Shown here: in pieces, positions 10,471-19,550 of the stretch | How positions within the stretch are numbered: position 1 is the first letter of the stretch | Layout: each line of letters opens with the position of its first letter | Assembly (NCBI RefSeq): GCF_038502225.1 | Contig: NC_091307.1 | Coordinates: 23,293,288 to 23,357,287, forward strand | Origin: Cherax quadricarinatus | Taxonomy: Eukaryota > Arthropoda > Malacostraca > Decapoda > Parastacidae | Direction: 5' to 3' | Length of the DNA stretch: 64,000 nt | Made by a program: the position numbers and the translations under genes | The notes under the pieces: model-generated | What the model saw: only the letters and a program-made list of their open reading frames with translations | The model's database searches: none | What the model was told of the DNA's origin: nothing

Positions 10471-10898
10471 ATGCTGTTTTATTGTTTTACATGGAAAAGC
10501 CCATAATTATGCAACGTATTTCAGGCAGACGAGTTTAAATTTACAATGAAACACTGTAGTTATAAAAACAAAGTTTTATTACATAAATGTTTATAATCAA
10601 TTTAGATTGATCTGATATTCAGTTAGGCTCTTGTGTAAGGAAATTTTATATGTAAATTAATCATTTACTTTGTTTTCTACCTCTTAAGATGTTCTTTGTA
10701 GATCTGTTTATTATTAATGTTAGATATTCTAATTATCCTTCGACTTGCCAAGAAATCCAGATCAGGTGTATTTTTTTTTCTTAAGGTGAATGACTTGGAA
10801 TGTCAGTTTTGTACAACTAAATTTTTTTTGCACTGTGATCTTTCATAGATATAATAAGCTAATATTCTAGTGAAACAGGCTAACACTTTAAATTCCAG
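10471..10898 (+). other. Low-copy AT-rich sequence upstream of the endosulfine exon (intron)
   Basis: No repeat end or open frame was recognised. The last bases look like an intron end: a CTAAC branch-point candidate at 10880-10884 and the acceptor TTTAAATTCCAG ending at 10898. An upstream exon of endosulfine was not found in the window. Confidence 0.5.
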
Positions 10899-11030
10899 TT
10901 CATCCAGCCAGCTATGACTGCAGCAGGTGTTGAGGCAGCAGAGGAGGCCAAACTTCGCTCTAAATACCCAAGTGGTGGTCGACCAATGGCTGCCCATTCT
11001 GCTTTCTTACAAAAGAGGCTTACAAAGGGG
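10899..11030 (+). CDS. endos: Endosulfine (ENSA/ARPP19), penultimate coding exon
   Basis: The exon lies between an acceptor (TTCCAG, ending 10898) and a donor (GTGAGT at 11031), both phase 0. From the ATG at 10914 it encodes 39 residues: MTAAGVEAAEEAKLRSKYPS and on through GHSAFLQKRL-like AAHSAFLQKRLTKG. The block EEAKLRSKYPSG then HSAFLQKRL is the N-terminal half of the conserved endosulfine core. Endosulfines, once phosphorylated by Greatwall kinase, inhibit PP2A-B55 and so promote mitotic and meiotic entry. The five codons before the ATG are also open (FIQPA), so either this ATG is the start with a 5' UTR exon upstream, or another coding exon lies outside what I can identify. The exon is short and its intron is full of transposons. 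Confidence 0.88.
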
Positions 11031-11612
11031 GTGAGTAAGATAACCATTATAAATCACAATAGTAAATCAAAGCAAGCCTTTATATAAAATCCACCCTAGT
11101 ATGCCCAGTGTGGACTTTATTAAGTTACATTAGAGTACATGGCATGCCTATTTTGTAATGGTTGCCAGTCAGGTGCTAAGAGGAAAGTTGGGTCACGTAA
11201 CAGGAGATGAGCAAGTAAGATCATATTTGTGCAGTTGGTTGTTGAAATGAAATAGAGAGATGTTATGGAACCCCAAGTATTTGCATGGGTAGGATTTCAT
11301 ATGAAATGTTCTAGAAAGAACAAAAAAGGTACAAAACTGTGACTCAAACAATACATAAATAACCCGCACATATTAGTTTACAGTGCCATTTCGATCCACC
11401 TTGGAATGAAACATCGTTGTAAGCTTACACTTCTAGATATAAATCCCAGTAATCTGTTCGCTTTGTTACGTACGCTTAGGCACTGCTGTCTTGGTTTAAG
11501 GTTGCTGCTTACCATAACCCCCAAATCCTTTTTGCAATCTGTATGGCTAAGTTCTACTTTATTTAACTGATAAGTACTAGGGTTATGGACACTCCCAAGC
11601 TTCAGAACCTTG

Positions 11613-11819
11613 CGTTAGATAAATACATGAGTGGGTGTGGGTGGGTGTGAGTTGGACCGGACTAGCTTGTGCTGCTGGGTCTGGTGCCGTGCTCCTTCCT
11701 TGAGTGGAGGTGGCTAGACTGGGTGGGTCATTGAGCTAATTGGGAGGGGGGGAACATGGACCTTCTCTACATGGGTTAGTAGGCCTGTTGCAGTGTTCCT
11801 TCTTTCTTATGTTCTTATT
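11613..11819 (+). mobile_element. CR1 3'-end fragment (copy D) inserted in CR1-C
   Basis: About 205 bp in sense orientation start at GATAAATACATGAGTGGG (the last codons and 3' UTR of a CR1) and run to the family terminus GCAGTGTTCC through TTCTTATGTTCTTAT. They split the CR1-C sequence CTTCAGAACCTTGC / TTTATCTACATT, which is continuous at 974-999. The sequence closely matches the 3' UTR of CR1-E (58290-58505). Confidence 0.8.
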
Positions 11820-12905
11820 TATCTACATTGAACAGCATCTGCCACTTTTCTGACCAGGAACTGAGTTTGTCTAAATCCTCTTGAAGTTCTGTGACATCTA
11901 AGTTTGAATCGGTTATCCTGCCTATCTTTGTGTCATCGACGAATTTGCTCATATCACTAGTAATTCCCTCATCAAGGTCATTGATATACATGTATATTAT
12001 AAACAACAACGGGCCCAATACAAGTGAAACGCCACTTGTTACAGATCCTCATTCAGATTTAACCCCATTTAAGCATACTCTGCTTCCTATTGGTGAGCTA
12101 TGACTCAATCCATTACAGCACATTTCCCCCAATGCCATGAGCTGCCACTTTCTTTAACAGTCTCTGGTGCGGTACTCTATCAAAAAGCCTTACTAAAATC
12201 TAAATAAACAATATCGAATTCTTTATCATGATCAACGGCCTCAAAAGCTTTACTGAAGAAGGTTAATAAATTAGTTAGGCAGGAACGGCCCCTTGTGAAT
12301 TCATGCTGAGTATCGTTAATCAAGCTATGCTTATCGAGATGGCTTCTTATATTATCAGCTGTAATTAACTCTAGTAATTTGCCTACAATTGAGGTCAGGC
12401 TTATTGGGCGGTAATTTGACGGTAACGACTTGTCCCCTGCTTTAAAAATAGGAATTACATTAGCCATCTTCCACATATCAGACACTACACCTGTTTGAAG
12501 AGAGAAATTAAAAATATTAGTCAATGGTTCACAAAGTTCCATTTTACATTCCTTAACCCTTTGACTGTTTCCGACGTATAAATACGTCTTACGAGCCAAT
12601 GTTTCTGACGTATTTATACGCATAAATTCTAGCAGCTTCAAATCAAGCAGGAGAAAGCTGGTAGGCCCACATGTGAGAGAATGGGTCTCCATGGTCAGTG
12701 TGCACCATATAAAAAAAATCGGGGAGCCAGTGGTGCATTGTGGGAATGCCATTTCAGTTGTCCTTTTTCAGCATGTCTAGTGGTAAGAAATATGTGATTC
12801 CCCAGCAAATCTGGGACTCTTCTCTTCCCAAGTGATGCTCTAACACAGATGGAAGTGTCAGTGAAGATCAATTTCATAATTTGGAGGAGTTTGAGACCAA
12901 AAGCA

Positions 12906-13015
12906 ATGGAGGAGGAGGAGGGGAGGAAGAGGAGGAGGAGGAGGAGGAGGGAAGGAAGAGGAGGAGGATGAGGAGGGAGGGAAGGAAGAGGAGGAGGAGG
13001 AGGAAGAAGAAGAAG
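12906..13015 (+). repeat. GAG-rich purine tract
   Basis: Degenerate GAG/GGA repeats on the plus strand occur within the TTAA element, starting where an acidic reading (EEFETK) precedes it. They probably expanded from an acidic-residue stretch of the decayed transposase. Open frames of poly-Ser, poly-Leu or poly-Pro across it are artefacts. Confidence 0.8.
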
Positions 13016-13593
13016 ATGTAATAATATTGTTCCCTTGAAGCAAGAAAAAAAAAAGTCCACCCCATGACAGTGACAAGATAAGGGGAGATAACATCTGATA
13101 AGAGCTGACTTTGATGAGCGTAAAGGAGGGGGGTAATATTACATGACCATCGCCCTCCCTTCGTTTTTGCTGGTACACAAACATTTGTCTGTCTGTCTAT
13201 TTGTCTGTCTGTCAAGCTCCCTGTCTGTCCATCTAGCTCTCTGTCTCAGAGAGAGCCACAAGACTGTGTCATCACGTTTACTCACATCTTCAAGCAGAGT
13301 ATAGCACTTTGTCTGGATTTCTTGGGTTATCCTAGGTAATTTACACTATGTATACTTGTATTTATGTGTACCTGTGAGACAGAGATAGGCAGACAGATAG
13401 AAAGAGAGACAGATTGAAAGATATAGAATGAGGGAGAAAGATAATTAGATAGAATGGAGGAGGGGAAGCAGCATCCGACCCCATTGTTTTGACAGGGTTG
13501 ACAGGCGGTAGGGGTAGTGACTAATGAGACAATATGTCACTGACAGCTGCCGACTTCTGACTCAAAACAATTATAAGCCACACACTTGCACAC

Positions 13594-13820
13594 AAGACGA
13601 GGAGGAGGACGACGAGGAGGACGACGAGGAGGAGGACGAGGAGGAGGACGAGGAGGAGGAGGAGGAGGAGGAGGAGGAGGAGGAGGAGGAGGAGGACGAG
13701 GAGGAGGAGGAGGAGGAGGATGACGAGGAGGAGGAGGACGAGGAGGAGGAGGACGAGGACGAGGAGGAGGAGGAGGACGACGACGACGACGATTGACGAT
13801 TGATTGAGGAGGAGGATGAT
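13594..13820 (+). repeat. (GAG/GAC)n tract, about 225 bp
   Basis: An almost uninterrupted array of GAG with interspersed GAC triplets ends in GAC repeats, then ATGATGATG. The plus-strand frame reads only Asp and Glu. The tract is nearly pure purine apart from the C of GAC, so it is a candidate for triplex or slippage-prone structure in the endosulfine intron. Confidence 0.9.
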
Positions 13821-15217
13821 GATGATGATGATTTTGTTTGTTTGTTTTTGTAAACAAGTTTTGTAAACAATATATTGATAATTATGTTTGTGTGCTTATT
13901 GTGTTGTATACAACGAGTGTATATATGTACATTGCACCTTACTTTGGTCTCATAGGCCACATAAGTTATGTGAAAAAATAAAATAGTGAAAAAAACAAAA
14001 AACCTTCAATTACAAGTAAACTAAAGTTTACCGGGTGAGCGGCAGTCGCCGCTGTTGCCATACGCGGCTCATTTTCTGCAAACTTCACGGCTCTATATCT
14101 CGGTAAGTACCGATGGCAAAAATTTTTTTTTGGACTAAAACACTCAGAAAAATAATCTTAACATTTTCATAAGAAAAAATAATTTTTTTTTTTTGAATAT
14201 TTGGCGACATAGAATGACAGTTTCAGAGAGGGTCCTGAAACAGTCAAAGGGTTAAGAACCCTTGAAAAAAGTTCATCAGGGCCCGGGGATTTATTTTGCT
14301 TTAACCGGTCTATCTGCTTGATAACCATTTCGCTAGTGACTGTGATATTGCATAATTTATCATCTTCAGGCCCACAAAAATTAATTACTGGGATATTGTT
14401 AGTGTCTTCTTGAGTGAAAACCGAGAGAAAATAATTATTAAGAGTAGAGCACATTTCATTCTTGTCAGTGAGATGTCCAGAGTTATTTTTAAGGGGACCT
14501 ATCTTATCTCTAACTTTTGTTCTATAAACCTGGAAAAAACTTTTTGGGTTAGTTTTCGAATCCCTAGCAACTTTAATTTCATAGTCCCGTTTAGCTTTTC
14601 ATATCCCCTTTTTAACGTCCCTCTTAATGTCAATATACTAATTCATGAGATGACCCTCACCTCTTTTGATACGCCTGTAAATTCCTTTTTCTGTTCTAAA
14701 AGATATTTGAGCCTATTATTCATCCATTTGGGGTCATTTCTATTCGATCTAATTCCCTTATATGGGATAAATGTCCTTTGGGCAGCATGTATTGTGTTAA
14801 GAGAGCTGTCATACTGATAGCTCTCTTTGTTACTCCAGTCCACAGGTGACAAGTGTTCTCTAAGCCCATTGTAATCTGCTAAGCGAAAATCTGGGACCAT
14901 TACTGAATTATCCCTCTTATCATATTTCCATTCAATGCTAAAGATACAGTGGACCCTCGAGTTTCGGCAGCATCGTCTTTCGTGACATTCGACTTTCGGC
15001 AAGTTTTTTTGGCAAAATTTGGCCTCGAGTTTCATGGTTAGACTCGTGATTCAGCGACCATCTGGTACCTGTCCGCCCGTCGCCGCGCACACCAAGCCAG
15101 TCTCCCACGCCATTCATGCTCAGTGTGCCATTGTTTACCAACACATGACCATCGCCCCGCGGGTTCGTATGTAATAATCCATTGTTTTCTGTGATTGCAA
15201 CTGCTAAATAAGTCACC

Positions 15218-16960
15218 ATGGGCCCAAGGAAAGCTAGTGCAAGCCCTTTGGTAAAGAAAGTGAGGAACACGATCGAATTCAAGAAGGAAATCACTGAAAA
15301 ATATGAGAGTGGAGTGCGTGTTACAGAGCTTGCCAGGATGTATGGCAAACCTCATTCAACCATCACTTAGATCATGGTGAAAGGAAAGGAAATAAAGTGT
15401 GCTGTTGTTGCAAGAGGGGCGGATATGCTGACAAAAAGGAGATCACAAATCCTCGAAGAAGTGGAGAAGTTATTGTTGGTGTGGATTACCGAAAAAACAG
15501 TTAGGAGATAGTGTTACGCAGTCAATAATATGTGAAAAGGCAAGGCAGTTGCATGACGATCTTGTAAAGAAAATGCCTGCAACAAGTAGTGATGCTTGTG
15601 ATTTTAAGGCCAGCAAAGGTTGGTTTGAGAGATTTAAGAAGCATAGTGGCATTCACAGTGTGATAAGGCATGGTTAGGCTGCCAGTTCTGACAAAATTGC
15701 AGCTGAGAAGTTTGTACAGGAGTTTAAGGAGTGCGTAGACACTGGAGAATTCAAACCCCAACAAGTGTTTAATTGTGACGAAACCGGCCTCTTTTGGAAG
15801 AAAATGCCAAAGAGGACCTACATCACGCAGGAGGAAACGGCACTCCCAGGACACAAGCCTATGAAGGATAGGCTTACTCTCGTGTTTTGTAGTAATGCTA
15901 GTGGGGATTTTCAAGTGAAGCCTTTACTGGTGTATCACTCTGAAAATCCCAGTGTGTTCAAGAAAATCATTGTTGCCAAGAGTAATTCGTGTGTGATGTG
16001 GAAGGCTAGTTTAATGAAGTGTTTGGCCCCAGTGTGAAGGAATACCTCCTGGAAAATAAACTGTCACTCAGGTGCCTCCTGGTAATGGACAATGCTCCTG
16101 CTCATCCTCCAGACTTGGAAGAGCAAATAGTGGAGGAGTTTCATCACGGTGAAGTTCTTGCCCCCTAATACAACTCTCCTCCAGCCCATAGACCAGCAGG
16201 TCATTTCAAAATTAAAAAAACTCTACACAAAACAGTGTTTCAAAAGTGCTTTGAAGTGACCTCAGACACTGAATTGACCCTAAGAGAGTTCTGGAAAGAT
16301 CACTTTAATATCCTCCATTGCATAAACCTTATAGGTAAGTCTTGGGAGGGAGTGACTTCCAGGACTTTGAACTCTGCTTGGAGAAATTTGTGGCCAGATT
16401 GTGTAGAAGAGAGGGATTTTGAAGGGTTTGTGGCTGACCTTAAGGAGCCTATGCCAGTTGTGGAAACTATTGTGGCATTGGGGATGTCCCTGGGGTTGGA
16501 GGTGAGTGGTGAGGATGTGGAGGAGTTGGTGGAGGACCACAGGGAAGAGCTAACCACTGAAGAGCTGCAAGAGCTTCATCTGCAACAGCAAGAGATCACA
16601 GCTCAGGAAACTGCTGCAGAGGAGGAGGAAGAGAGATGGAGGAAGGTGCCTTCTTCAAAGATTAAGGACATTTGTGCAAAGTGGACTGAAGTGCAAACAT
16701 ATATATATGAACTTCACCCTAACAAAGCTCTTGCAGGCCGTATTGGCAGAATGTACAATGAGTGTTGTGTCCCACTTCAGACAAATCTTAAAGAAACGCC
16801 AGAAACAAGGCTCTCTGGACAGATATTTTGTGCGACAGGGGTCCAGTGGCTCTCAAGCTGTTCCCAGTGCCAGTGTCTTTAAAAAACAAAGAAGGGAAGT
16901 AACCCCAGATAAGGACTTCATACATGAAGTCCTAATGGAAGGAGATTCTCCTTCCAAACA
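15218..16960 (+). pseudogene. Tigger/pogo transposase, decayed
   Basis: The ATG at 15218 begins MGPRKASASPLVKK with a Psq-type helix-turn-helix (YESGVRVTELARMYGKPHS), then a premature TAG after STIT. Frame changes follow. The second DNA-binding domain is recognisable as ASKGWFERFKKHSG (about 15610-15650). The DDD catalytic triad is present but split between frames: CDETGLFW (Asp codon 15777), VMDNAPAH (16088) and QPIDQQV (16191). The D2-D3 spacing of about 34 codons fits pogo/Tigger. The C-terminal part continues to about 16960 with an acidic EELTTEELQELH segment. It is not functional. Confidence 0.85.
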
Positions 16961-17059
16961 ATAGTGTACACCTTCCTCCTATCCCCCTCCTCCCGTCTTC
17001 CATCCACCCAGAAGTCTTCAGTAAAGGTAAGTGTAATGTTATTTTTTTAAATGCATGTA

Positions 17060-17354
17060 CACCTACCATCCGACTTACGAAACCGGTCGTAAGTCGAAAT
17101 GGTCGAAAGTCAAACTTTACTTCTGAATATCAACAAAACATTTTTGTAATGACTTTATTTTATTGTTTTATTTTGGTATTTCATGTTTTACTTTACTTTT
17201 TATGTTGTTAGTACTGTATTTTATACTGTAAGGTTTAGGATAAACACTGTGTACAACACAAATAGTTGTTTATTTCCTAGAAATTTGGCATAAAAAACAC
17301 GGTCGTAAGTCGAGTGTTCGTAAGTCGAGCAGGTTGTAAGTCGGATGGTAGGTG
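17060..17354. mobile_element. Tc1/mariner-type MITE, TA-flanked, copy 2
   Basis: A 295-bp element has ends CACCTACCATCCGACTTACG and GTAAGTCGGATGGTAGGTG, with TA at 17058-17059 and 17355-17356. It shares the interior (CGTAAGTCGAAATGG, TTTGGTATTTCATG) with copy 1 at 6593. It is inserted in the 3' UTR of the Tigger. Confidence 0.85.
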
Positions 17355-17391
17355 TACTTGATTTCTGATTGTTTTCAGTATGTAAATCTTT

Positions 17392-18028
17392 GGTAAGTAA
17401 GACACATAGGCAACAGTTAGGCAGCTTTATTCAGAAACGTTTCGCCTACACAGTAGGCTTCTTCAGTCGAATACAGAAAGTAGGCAGGAACAGTAGAGAT
17501 GTGAAGACGATGTAATCAGTCCATCACCCTTAAAGTCATAGATTTGAGGTTGTCAGTCCCTCAGCCTGGAGAAGTTCAGTTCCATAGTCAGGAACTATCT
17601 GAAGATCAAGCGACAGTGCGGAGACTTAAATACTGTCGGAAGGAGAGGTGCAGAGTAGTAGTAGTGAGAAAGCAGCCACTGAGAGGACACGTCCCTCTTA
17701 GATCAAACCTCTCTCACTTGAAAAAGTTGTCCAAGGAGTTTTCTGTACCAAGATGCCATTGTGTTGCAGTGTCTGACAGGATGAATATCAATACCGACAG
17801 ATTGGTAAGCAAGACACATAGGCAACAGTTAGGCAGCTTTATTCCGAAACGTTTCGCCTACACAGTAGGCTTCTTCAATCGATTACATCGTCTTCACATC
17901 TCTACTGTTCCTGCCTACTTTCTGTATTCGACTGAAGAAGCCTACTGTGTAGGCGAAATGTTTCGGAATAAAGCTGCCTAACTGTTGCCTATGTGTCTTA
18001 CTTACCAATCTGTCGGTATTGATATTCA
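17392..18028. mobile_element. SINE cluster (full unit plus inverted partial units)
   Basis: An 11-bp duplication TGTAAATCTTT at 17381-17391 and 18029-18039 brackets 637 bp. A long SINE unit in minus orientation (about 17392-17785) contains the hairpin GCCTAC-TGT-GTAGGC next to GAAACGTTTC. It is followed by a second minus partial unit and a plus partial unit that form a palindrome. It lies in the Tigger 3' region. The single outer duplication implies one insertion of a rearranged SINE. An open frame across it is fortuitous. Confidence 0.7.
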
Positions 18029-18029
18029 T
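17781..18029. repeat. Inverted repeat, 102-bp arms, 45-bp loop
   Basis: Arms 17781-17882 and 17928-18029 are reverse complements, with three mismatches, all transitions. Each arm contains the SINE hairpin and ends in ATGAATATCAATACCGACAG. A transcript across the intron could fold into a long duplex. Confidence 0.85.
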
Positions 18030-19064
18030 GTAAATCTTTATTTAATTTGAAAAAAAAAAATTATTTGAATATTTTTGGGTGTCTGGAACCGATTAATTTT
18101 ATTTCCATTATTTCTTATGGGGAAAATGGTTTCGAGTTTCGTGAATTTCGACTTTCGGCAGGCTCTCTGGAACAGATTAGTCATGAAACCCAGAGGTCCA
18201 CTGTAATTGATTTGTGATCGCTTGTGCCGAGTTCCTCTGTAATTTCTAAATTATAACAAGGGTTTCCTTGTTAGCCAAAACCAAGTCAAGCAGATTATTT
18301 CCCCTTGTAGGCTCTGTCACAAACTGCTTCAAAAAAAATCCTGAACTACTACTTAGAAGTTGTTTGATTCTAAATTCTCAATCAAGAAATTCCAATCAAT
18401 ATGACTAAAGTTAGTCTCCTAGAATCACTACATTATCGTGCCTTGTGGCCTTAACAGTTTCCTCTCATAGTAGTCTCCCTTGGTCCCTATCTAAGTTTGG
18501 GGAACGGTATATCACGCCTAAAATCAATTTTTGATGCCCCTCTGAAAATTCTATCCAAACACTCTGTATGTGTTACTTCAGACTTAATACCCATTTTTAT
18601 GCAACAGTTCAAGCGATCTCGGACATACAGTGCCACCCCACCCCCCTTCCCGATACTTCTATCTACTTTGAACAGTTTAAAACCCTGAATGCGACATTCT
18701 GCAGGCATGTCCCGACTTTTTTAATTAAACCACGTCTCGGTTATAGCAAATACATCAATGTTACCTTCACTAGCAACTAATCTCAACTCGTCCTTCTTAT
18801 TCCTAGCACTACGGCTATTAGCATAATATACATTGAAAGACCTTCCTTTCTCTTTACCCTTCCTGCTCATTTCTGTTTTTCTACTAAACCTATTACTGTC
18901 CTTGTCACCTAGTGCCACTGGCTTTCCAATATCTACTTCGTTCTGCTTATTACTAGTTCCCCTAGAACTCATAATATTACTACACTGGGACTTCACTGTT
19001 TCCCCGCCAAAACCCATACCACTAACTATTCCTAGTTTAAAGTCCTAACAGCTCCCTCCACTGC

Positions 19065-19550
19065 ACATGTCAGTGTGCCCACCCCAGACCTAGATAAGTG
19101 TACCCCATCCCTGGCATACATGTCATTTCTGCCATAGAAGAGGTCCCAGTTGTCAGTGAATGTTACTGCATTTTCCTTACAGTATTTGTCCGACCAGCAA
19201 TTGACACCAATTGCCCTGGACAACCATTCATTTCCAACTCCTCTCCTTGGCAAAATACCACATATGACAGGGTTCCCACCCTTCCTCCTAATTTCTATTG
19301 CTAATCAGGTCCTCACTCCTACATCTGCCAACATCGTTGCCTCCAGCACTGAGGCAGATAATAGGATTGCTCCCATTACCTTTCATGATGTCCAAGCAGC
19401 TAACAGTGTCTCCCATCCCAGCCCCAGGAAAACATACCCTCTGCCTCCTTTTCCTGTCCCTAAGACAAAATGCCCTATCCATAAACTTAACCTGACTGTC
19501 TCCAACTAAAACAATGTTCTTACCTTCTCTTGTGGAATTCGTCATGACGT
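19065..19550 (-). pseudogene. CR1-C ORF1, SGNH/esterase-type domain remnant
   Basis: Read on the minus strand, the blocks of an SGNH hydrolase appear in order: NIVLVGDSQVKFMD (GDS with the nucleophile Ser), CFPGAGMGDTVSCLD (Gly block), LSAGGNDVG (GxND) and, after a frameshift, ARDGVHLSRSGV (DxxH). An esterase-like domain in ORF1 is known for CR1-clade LINEs and may act on lipids or membranes during the element's cycle. It ends VRTLN then a stop, about 30 bp before the ORF2 start. One frameshift near 19270 splits it. The N-terminal part is missing at 19550, where another LINE begins. Confidence 0.75.

Larger units (their letters stand above)
12557..14251 (+). mobile_element. TTAA-type piggyBac-like element, 1.7 kb, complete ends
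   Basis: Terminal inverted repeats CCCTTTGACTGTTTC and GAAACAGTCAAAGGG are flanked by TTAA at 12553-12556 and 14252-14255. The target is CR1-C. The empty site is visible in CR1-A as CATTCC-TTAA-GAACCC (about 1714), so insertion duplicated exactly TTAA. This is the piggyBac signature. A 20-codon frame at 12773 (MSSGKKYVIPQQ) and an acidic stretch after it look like a decayed transposase N-terminus. GA-rich repeats fill the interior. Subterminal palindrome boxes lie at 12575-12586 and 12609-12620. Confidence 0.88.
14947..18203 (+). mobile_element. Tigger/pogo-type transposon, full span with inserts
   Basis: It starts CAGTGGACCCTCGAGTTTCG and ends CCCAGAGGTCCACTG, flanked by TA at 14945-14946 and 18204-18205. 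The target is CR1-C endonuclease (GCTAAA...ATTGATTTG), continuous in CR1-A near 2410. The interior holds a decayed transposase, a 295-bp MITE and a SINE cluster. Without the inserts it is about 2.3 kb, the usual size of a Tigger with one transposase gene. Confidence 0.9.
11412..19017 (-). pseudogene. CR1-C ORF2 remnant (endonuclease and RT, in pieces)
   Basis: The endonuclease starts at MGFGGETVK (19017) and shows ITETWFN, GGGVALYVR and VILGD, then the same two-base loss after GGAGAC as in CR1-A. Later pieces read PKWMNNRLKYLL (about 14730-14700), NITVTSEMVIKQIDRLK (about 14350-14310), NYRPISLTSIVGKLLE (about 12400), YLDFSKAF (about 12200-12180) and SKFVDDTKIG (about 11940). The catalytic site reads FVDD, and the GVPQGSV block just before it is damaged. 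With transposons and frameshifts in it, the gene is dead. Confidence 0.8.
11412..19550 (-). mobile_element. CR1-clade LINE copy C, multiply interrupted
   Basis: This minus-strand CR1 lies antisense in the endosulfine intron. Read from its 5' side it contains an ORF1 esterase region (19550-19065), endonuclease (19017-18206), pre-RT (14944-14256) and RT (12552-11820, 11612-11412). It is split by a Tigger at 14947-18203, a TTAA element at 12557-14251 and a sense CR1 3' scrap at 11613-11819. Removing these restores collinearity with CR1-A. Its RT C-terminal end is lost near 11412. Confidence 0.85.

Noticed and set aside
12695..13960. Poly-Ser, poly-Pro and poly-Arg open frames
   Set aside because: They are translations of GAG/GAC triplet tracts inside a transposon.
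17544..17981. A 145-codon open frame
   Set aside because: It runs through the SINE cluster and its palindrome, so coding is fortuitous.
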